The notes under the pieces: model-generated
Told to the model about the DNA's origin: nothing
The model's input: the letters and a program-made list of their open reading frames with translations, nothing else
Databases searched by the model: none
Assembly (NCBI GenBank): GCA_018067115.1
Contig: JAGPVI010000258.1
Coordinates: forward strand, 1-10,264
Reading direction: 5' to 3'
DNA length: 10,264 nt
Origin: Bizionia sp.
GTDB taxonomy: Bacteria > Bacteroidota > Bacteroidia > Flavobacteriales > Flavobacteriaceae
Shown: piece by piece, positions 6,217-10,264 of the stretch
Layout: each line of letters starts with the position of its first letter
How positions within the stretch are numbered: the stretch's first letter is position 1
Translations under genes and position numbers: made by a program

Positions 6217-7431
6217 ATGTTACATACTGTTTTATTAAGTCGCGAGGTATACGCATCCGAAGAACATAAAATGATGCAAAGTATGATTCAGGATTTCATT
6301 AGCAATGAAGTGATAGAACATACAGAAGAGTGGGAAAAAAAAGGTATGGTTAGCAGAGATATTTGGGAGCGCGCTGGAGCCTTAGGTTTGCTATGTATAG
6401 ATATGCCAGAGGTTTACGGTGGCAGTGGTTTAGATTTTAGTTTCAGTGCCTTATTTATAGAAGAACTGGGAAAAAAGGCTGTTAGCGGCCCCGGTTTCTC
6501 TTTGCATTCTGATATTGTGGCACCTTATCTTTTAAAATATGGTACCGAAGCTCAGAAACAAAAATATTTACCTCAAATGGCGACTGGAAAACTTATAACC
6601 TCCATCGGTATGACGGAGCCTAATTGCGGTAGTGACCTTAAGGCTATTAAAACAAATGCGGTAGATAAAGGAGATCATTATTTGGTAAACGGGCAAAAAA
6701 CTTTTATTACCAATGGGTATATGTGCGACATGTCTATCGTTGCCGTAAAAACTAATGTCGGTACAGAAAAGGAAGGCGTGTCTTTGTTAATTATAGAAAG
6801 TGCTTACGACGGTTTCGACAAAGGTGTTCCTTTTAAAAAGATAGGAATGAAAGCCCAAGATACTTGCGAGTTGTTTTTTGATAATGTAAAAGTGCCAAAA
6901 GACAACTTATTGGGTGAAGAAGGCAATGGTTTTAAAATTATGATGACGGAACTAGCAAGAGAGCGATTATCGGTAGCCCTAAATGCTATTGGCGGAGCAG
7001 AAGGTGCTATAGAAAACACGATCGAATATACTTCCACACGAACTGCTTTTAAGCAACCCATTGCAGGATTTCAAAACACACAATTTAAACTCGCCGAATG
7101 TGCAACACAATTACAAGTACATCAGGCCTTTGTAGATCGTTGTATTCAGTTGTTATCCAATCATCAGCTTACCGCAGAAAGTGCTTCGATGGCAAAATTT
7201 TCGGCAACAGAAATGCACAGTAAAGTAGTAGACGAATGTTTGCAATTGTTTGGAGGTTACGGTTATATATGGGATTACCCTATTGCCAAAATGTATGCCG
7301 ATAACCGAGTGGCCAGAATATATGCTGGAACCAACGAGATTATGAAACTATTAATTTCTCGCGGGTTATTTAAAGAGTTATTTCAGGAAATGAGACGTTT
7401 AGGTAAAGCAGGACGGGCTACCGAAAACTGA
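6217..7431 (+). CDS. Acyl-CoA dehydrogenase, long-chain (LCAD-like) type
   Basis: This is a 404-residue FAD enzyme that introduces the alpha-beta double bond in acyl-CoA, the first step of beta-oxidation or a related degradation. The three family regions are in order: an N-terminal helical domain (15-125), the middle beta domain with the FAD/substrate signature GMTEPNCGSD (131-140) and the FITNG loop (163-167), and a C-terminal helical domain with RTAFKQPI (275-282) and LFGGYGY (344-350). At the site where medium/short-chain enzymes carry the catalytic Glu, this protein has Ala370 (YAGTNEI). A Glu sits instead at 262 (GGAEGAI), the helix position used by long-chain and isovaleryl-CoA enzymes. 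That supports activity and an LCAD-like assignment, but the exact substrate is unknown. A charged tail of about 20 residues follows the usual end. The ATG at 6217 fits the normal N-terminus. It is probably transcribed on its own; a possible 17-codon leader frame lies at 6123-6176. Confidence 0.92.
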   Translation: MLHTVLLSREVYASEEHKMMQSMIQDFISNEVIEHTEEWEKKGMVSRDIWERAGALGLLCIDMPEVYGGSGLDFSFSALFIEELGKKAVSGPGFSLHSDIVAPYLLKYGTEAQKQKYLPQMATGKLITSIGMTEPNCGSDLKAIKTNAVDKGDHYLVNGQKTFITNGYMCDMSIVAVKTNVGTEKEGVSLLIIESAYDGFDKGVPFKKIGMKAQDTCELFFDNVKVPKDNLLGEEGNGFKIMMTELARERLSVALNAIGGAEGAIENTIEYTSTRTAFKQPIAGFQNTQFKLAECATQLQVHQAFVDRCIQLLSNHQLTAESASMAKFSATEMHSKVVDECLQLFGGYGYIWDYPIAKMYADNRVARIYAGTNEIMKLLISRGLFKELFQEMRRLGKAGRATEN

Positions 7432-7572
7432 AGCCAATATAATACTAGTTGTTTCTTACAGTTTAAAAGGAAACGATAGGGCAGAAGGTGCTGCTAAAAC
7501 TTCTTAAAAAACGTTCATTTATAAGATTTAAAATTATCTCGTAAAATTAAAATCACTTCAAATATAAAGAAG

Positions 7573-7580
7573 TAATTTTG
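7573..7580 (+). promoter_or_regulatory. Candidate -7 element (TAATTTTG) for the MarC-family gene
   Basis: TAATTTTG fits the Bacteroidota TAnnTTTG element and ends 30 bp before the ATG at 7611, like the 27-bp spacing at the promoter at 2753. No TTG is seen 19 bp upstream, so the -33 element is poor. An inverted repeat ACTTC-N9-GAAGT (7555-7573) touches the element and could be an operator in the spacer. Confidence 0.4.
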
Positions 7581-7610
7581 CATTTATTATAAATTAAAAT
7601 TTTCCAACAA

Positions 7611-8231
7611 ATGGACAACTTAATTACGTTTTCAATTACCGTATTTACAGGTTTTTTTGCTATTACCAACCCAATATCAAATATGACTGTTTTTGTGGCC
7701 TTGACTCAAGGAATCGAAAAGAAAGTAAAAGATGATATTAATAAAAGAGCAAATATAATTGCGTTTATTATAGTTACTGTTTTTGTTCTTTTAGGTAAGT
7801 TTATTTTTGAATTGTTTAATATTAGTGTACCGGCCTTTAAAATCACTGGCGGAATCTTAATATTTTTTATTGGTTTCGAAATGCTGCAATCTAAACAATC
7901 GAACGTAAAAAGTATTAAAAACGTTAATATCGATGAAGATATAGCCGTCTCACCGCTAGCTATTCCTATTTTGGCTGGCCCAGGAACCATTGTAACAGCT
8001 ATGAACTTTGTGGCCAACGTAGAACCCGTGCATATTGGATTAGTTATCGCTATATTTATGGTTATGAGTATATTAACCTACCTTACATTTAGAGCAAGTG
8101 ATTTTATAGTTAGACTGGTTGGTACTAACGTAATTAAAGTGATAGGAAAAATAATGGGTTTAATTATTGCAATTATCGGTACTGGTATGGTAATTCAAGG
8201 AATTAAAATTTCCTTTGATTTAATGTCTTAA
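7611..8231 (+). CDS. MarC-family (UPF0056) integral membrane protein
   Basis: This 206-residue inner-membrane protein has the usual length and about six membrane segments (roughly 4-24, 47-69, 77-93, 112-132, 142-161 and 179-199). The family landmarks are complete: AITNPISN (17-24), ITGGILIFFIGFEML (78-92), SPLAIPILAGPGTIVTAM (114-131) and the closing GKIMGLIIAIIGTGMVIQGI (179-198). The two half-repeats with NP and GPGT re-entrant-like motifs are typical. MarC was first linked to multiple antibiotic resistance in E. coli, but that link has been questioned and the substrate of the family is not established; small amino acids have been proposed for some members. The gene has its own candidate promoter and no partner genes in the same direction nearby. 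Confidence 0.93.
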   Translation: MDNLITFSITVFTGFFAITNPISNMTVFVALTQGIEKKVKDDINKRANIIAFIIVTVFVLLGKFIFELFNISVPAFKITGGILIFFIGFEMLQSKQSNVKSIKNVNIDEDIAVSPLAIPILAGPGTIVTAMNFVANVEPVHIGLVIAIFMVMSILTYLTFRASDFIVRLVGTNVIKVIGKIMGLIIAIIGTGMVIQGIKISFDLMS

Positions 8232-8270
8232 TACCATTCAAAAACAAAGCGTTCTACTCTTAGAAATATG

Positions 8271-8289
8271 TAAACAATCACCTTGTTTA
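8271..8289. promoter_or_regulatory. Perfect 7-bp dyad downstream of the MarC-family gene
   Basis: TAAACAA (8271-8277) and TTGTTTA (8283-8289) flank a 5-base loop, 40 bp after the stop codon. The stem is AT-rich and no T-run follows, so it is a poor intrinsic terminator. It could be an operator or a weak transcript-end hairpin. Confidence 0.3.
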
Positions 8290-8370
8290 GTGGCGTGGCC
8301 GTGTTTTAGTGAAACATCTTTTCTTAAATATTTAACCTTCTTATTTACAGCTAATTGACCGGATTATTTC

Positions 8371-8411
8371 TTGATCATAACTCAAATCAATCTTGAAATA
8401 AAGATTATCAA
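8371..8411. promoter_or_regulatory. Nested inverted repeats upstream of the small protein gene
   Basis: AATCTT (8389-8394) and AAGATT (8401-8406) form a perfect 6-bp dyad with a 6-base loop. It is enclosed by TTGAT (8371-8375) and ATCAA (8407-8411). A weak promoter-like match, TTG (8393-8395)-N21-TAGTCTTTG (8417-8425), overlaps its right side. The structure lies about 70 bp before the ATG at 8479. Base composition makes chance dyads common here, so this is tentative. Confidence 0.25.
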
Positions 8412-8478
8412 TAGCATAGTCTTTGAATATCAGTTTTGTTTAATTAAATTGATCCGAGTATAAACAAAATGCGTAACT

Positions 8479-8706
8479 ATGAAAGTAATAAATGAAGCTG
8501 TCGAGTTTGAAAATGCAAAAATGAGCAATATGTCTACAAGTGATAGAGTAGTTGCATCGAGAGAAGCTAAACGTTTAATTTTAGCACTTAATGAGATCTA
8601 TAAGAAAACTAAAGATTCTAGTTTGATGGATACAATGAAACGTTTGACAGAGAAAAAGAAAAAAATTGAAAAACGCCTAAAAGGAAGACCGACACCTGCG
8701 TTTTAG
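8479..8706 (+). CDS. Small charged helical protein of unknown function (75 residues)
   Basis: The product has no signal peptide or membrane segment. It consists of two likely alpha-helices, SREAKRLILALNEIYKK (27-43) and MDTMKRLTEKKKKIEKRLKG (50-69), with a strongly basic C-terminal half. It looks like conserved hypothetical proteins of Flavobacteriaceae, but I cannot name a function. A nucleic-acid-binding or ribosome-associated role would suit the charge, but that is a guess. Three in-frame ATGs are possible starts (8479, 8521 and 8530). I keep 8479 because it gives the longest frame, but a 61-residue product from 8521 is a real alternative. A strong terminator 32 bp after the stop confirms that a transcript ends here, which supports the gene being expressed. 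Confidence 0.75.
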   Translation: MKVINEAVEFENAKMSNMSTSDRVVASREAKRLILALNEIYKKTKDSSLMDTMKRLTEKKKKIEKRLKGRPTPAF

Positions 8707-8738
8707 AAATTATAAATTATTCATCTACCCTATACATA

Positions 8739-8770
8739 CCTCTGTTGTTTAATTACAACAGGGGTTTTGT
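8739..8770 (+). terminator. Intrinsic terminator after the small protein gene
   Basis: A 10-bp stem (8739-8748 with 8755-8764, one T-G wobble) closes a 6-base TTAATT loop and is followed by TTTTGTAGTTTT. This is the best hairpin-plus-T-tract in the window. It reads on the plus strand, 32 bp after the stop codon at 8706. On the other strand no T-run follows, so it is not bidirectional. Confidence 0.87.
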
Positions 8771-8984
8771 AGTTTTATAATCTATGGTATTACTAGGAAT
8801 CTAAGAATAGAACTTTATAAAAAAGCCTCTACTTTAACAGATTGTGAGATATATAAACTGCTTTTAATACTGTCTGTATATTTAAAACATCTTAATTACC
8901 GGATGCAAAAAGTTTTCAATACGGTATCCTTCATATAAATAAAGGTAAAACACTGCGAATTCCTATCCATAAAATGATGATATT

Positions 8985-9680
8985 CTATTGAATTAAAGGC
9001 TTTATAACCTCCCATACGTTGTGTGCTACTATTTTATGACCATCAACATTAGGATGAATACCATCGGTTTGATTTAAAGCAGCAATACCACCGACGTCTT
9101 TCAATATAAAAGGGATAAACTCAAGGCTATTGTCTTTTGCTATATCAATAAAAAGTTGTCTAAATTCTGTCGTATAATCTGCACCCATATTTGGTGGTAA
9201 TTGCATCCCTGCAAGAACAATTGTTGTTTCGGGACTTTTCTCTTTTACTACGTCTATAATAGCTTGCAAATTAGATTTTGTTTCTGTCAGTGCCACACCT
9301 CGTAAACCATCGTTAGCACCCAATTCTAGTAAAAAAATGGTGGGCTTTTGCTTAATAACCCAATCAATTCTACTTCTTCCACCGGCCGTCGTTTCTCCAC
9401 TCACACCCGAATTAATCACAGTATACTTCAAGTTTAAAGAGTCTAAACGCTGTTGTAACACTCCGGTATACGCTGTATTAGTGTCGTCCAATCCGTATCC
9501 AGCAGTTATGCTATCTCCAAAACACAAAATTGTTTTATCTGCTATTTTTTTCTGTTCGTTGTCTTCAGATTGCTCCACATTTTGTGTGGACTCTGTGTTT
9601 TTTTTTACCGCTGACTCGCCACAGGAAATAAGTAGAAAAGCTGTAATAATATAACAAAACTTTAGGAGTTTGGCAGGCAT
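8985..9680 (-). CDS. TesA-like SGNH hydrolase (arylesterase / lysophospholipase-type lipoprotein)
   Basis: This is a GDSL/SGNH-fold esterase of the TesA type. Numbered from the ATG at 9680 (231 residues), the first 20 residues form a lipoprotein signal ending in LLISC with Cys20 as the lipidation site. A charged, Glu/Gln/Asn-rich linker (about 21-48) follows. The catalytic blocks are complete: CFGDSITAGYGL with nucleophile Ser57, SGVSGETTAGG (block II Gly), LELGANDGLRG with oxyanion Asn123, and DGIHPN with Asp206 and His209. The enzyme should act in the periplasm or at a membrane surface on esters, thioesters or lysophospholipids; the in vivo substrate is unknown. An upstream in-frame ATG at 9728 would add 16 residues before the signal peptide and leave only 25 bp to the divergent ABC gene, so I prefer 9680. 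A TATCTTTG (minus strand, 9758-9765) at 29 bp from 9728 leaves that alternative open. Confidence 0.92.
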   Translation of the reverse strand: MPAKLLKFCYIITAFLLISCGESAVKKNTESTQNVEQSEDNEQKKIADKTILCFGDSITAGYGLDDTNTAYTGVLQQRLDSLNLKYTVINSGVSGETTAGGRSRIDWVIKQKPTIFLLELGANDGLRGVALTETKSNLQAIIDVVKEKSPETTIVLAGMQLPPNMGADYTTEFRQLFIDIAKDNSLEFIPFILKDVGGIAALNQTDGIHPNVDGHKIVAHNVWEVIKPLIQ

Positions 9681-9753
9681 TCTTGTTGGTGAATTTAAAT
9701 GCAATTGTTTATTTTGGGCTTTGAACATAAGTCATTATTTAATATAAAAATAG
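9681..9753. promoter_or_regulatory. Divergent promoter region of the TesA-like and ABC ATPase genes
   Basis: For the plus-strand ABC gene, TTG (9686-9688)-N20-TTATTTTG (9709-9716) is one base off the TAnnTTTG consensus, about 37 bp before the ATG at 9754. For the minus-strand esterase, the best -7 match is TATCTTTG at 9758-9765, inside the start of the ABC gene and without a TTG at -33. Both are weak, and expression of the two genes may interfere. Confidence 0.3.
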
Positions 9754-10264
9754 ATGTCAAAGATATTAAAGATTACTGGGTTGGAAAAAACTTATACCAG
9801 TGGTAACAAACAATTAACGGTTTTACACGATATTTCATTTGATGTCGAGCAAGGACAGACCTTTTCAATCGTAGGGCCTTCAGGAAGTGGGAAAACTACT
9901 TTATTGGGACTTTGTGCAGGATTAGATCAGCCCAACGCTGGAACGGTAGAGTTATGCGGACAGGACTTAAACCATTTAAATGAAGACCAACGCGCACAAT
10001 TACGAAATCGTGAAGTAGGATTTATTTTTCAGAATTTTCAATTATTACCAACACTAACAGCTCTTGAGAATGTAAGTGTGCCTTTAGAATTACAAGGCGC
10101 TAAAGACGCCATAAAAAAGAGTAAGGAATTATTAGAGAAAGTAGGTTTAGGCGATAGGGTACATCATTATCCGTCTCAACTTTCTGGTGGTGAGCAGCAA
10201 CGTGTTGCATTGGCACGTGCTTTTGCAAACGCGCCTACCATTTTATTTGCCGATGAACCTACGG
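9754..10264 (+). CDS. LolD/YbbA/MacB-type ABC transporter ATP-binding protein (partial)
   Basis: The frame opens at the ATG at 9754 and runs off the right edge after 170 codons; I translated it by hand. Present are Walker A GPSGSGKT (41-48), the Q-loop FQNFQLLPTLTALENV with Gln93, the ABC signature LSGGEQQR (143-150) and Walker B ILFADEPT (163-170). The full protein should be about 220-230 residues. The Q-loop text and the SGxxxLTVL opening place it with the LolD/YbbA/MacB ATPases, which work with MacB/FtsX-like permeases in lipoprotein release, efflux or cell-envelope remodelling rather than classic import. In E. coli ybbA is divergent from tesA and precedes the large permease gene ybbP. The same divergent pairing here suggests the YbbA group and predicts a large permease gene to the right. 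Confidence 0.93.
   Translation, partial: MSKILKITGLEKTYTSGNKQLTVLHDISFDVEQGQTFSIVGPSGSGKTTLLGLCAGLDQPNAGTVELCGQDLNHLNEDQRAQLRNREVGFIFQNFQLLPTLTALENVSVPLELQGAKDAIKKSKELLEKVGLGDRVHHYPSQLSGGEQQRVALARAFANAPTILFADEPT

Noticed and set aside
6804..7061. Antisense frame inside the acyl-CoA dehydrogenase gene
   Set aside because: It mirrors a well-conserved gene on the other strand, has no recognisable product and no start signals. The same applies to antisense frames at 2415-2600, 3606-3803, 7706-8017 and 9337-9654.
7440..7510. Short dyads after the acyl-CoA dehydrogenase (GTTTC/GAAAC, AGAAG/CTTCT) as a terminator
   Set aside because: Stems are 5 bp with 12-14-base loops and there is no clean T-tract on the plus strand.
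8469..8495. Eight-codon frame overlapping the start of the small protein gene
   Set aside because: It is too short and has no ribosome-binding signal; such overlaps are common by chance in AT-rich DNA.
8897..8926. TACCG-N20-CGGTA dyad downstream of the esterase gene as a minus-strand terminator
   Set aside because: The stem is only 5 bp with a long loop, and no T-run follows on the minus strand.
1..10264. A defence, toxin-antitoxin, CRISPR, phage or transposon system
   Set aside because: No integrase, transposase, terminal repeats, spacer array, nuclease or toxin-antitoxin pair was recognised on either strand; gene content is ordinary chromosomal.

Overview
The window looks like chromosome from a marine-type Flavobacteriaceae bacterium (Bacteroidota). 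The DNA is AT-rich, exported proteins end their signal peptides in Ala/Ser-Gln, Shine-Dalgarno sites are almost absent, and promoters of the TTG-N19-TAnnTTTG type occur. The left-edge gene matches a long gliding-motility/type IX secretion protein known mainly from this family. I see no mobile element, CRISPR array, tRNA or rRNA. Most of the window is ordinary core and accessory chromosome. Family assignments come from recognising motifs, not from searches.

Left part (1-2725, minus strand): three genes for exported proteins. They are the N-terminal part of a large gliding-motility-associated / T9SS type B surface protein (1-599), a secreted right-handed beta-helix-like protein (707-2011), and a 150-residue exported protein of unknown function (2273-2725). 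The spaces upstream of the last two each hold a related ~37-bp element (2149-2185 and 2837-2873). The last gene also has a near-ideal flavobacterial promoter.

Middle (3235-8231, plus strand): an exported protein with the intradiol-dioxygenase fold that appears to have lost all four iron ligands (3235-3861); a complete three-domain Xaa-Pro aminopeptidase (4205-5992); a long-chain-type acyl-CoA dehydrogenase (6217-7431); and a MarC-family membrane protein (7611-8231). The spacers are 179-343 bp, so these are probably separate transcription units. I see no pathway linking them.

Right part (8479-10264): a small charged helical protein of unknown function (8479-8706) followed by a clear intrinsic terminator (8739-8770); then a TesA-like SGNH-hydrolase lipoprotein on the minus strand (8985-9680), divergent from a LolD/YbbA-type ABC ATPase that runs off the right edge (9754-10264). 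The same tesA/ybbA divergent pairing is known from E. coli.

No obviously new multi-gene system is visible. The points most worth a second look are the apparent dioxygenase pseudoenzyme, the paired upstream elements, an E. coli-perfect promoter in front of the motility gene, and a 17-codon reading frame with an unusually strong Shine-Dalgarno site upstream of the acyl-CoA dehydrogenase.
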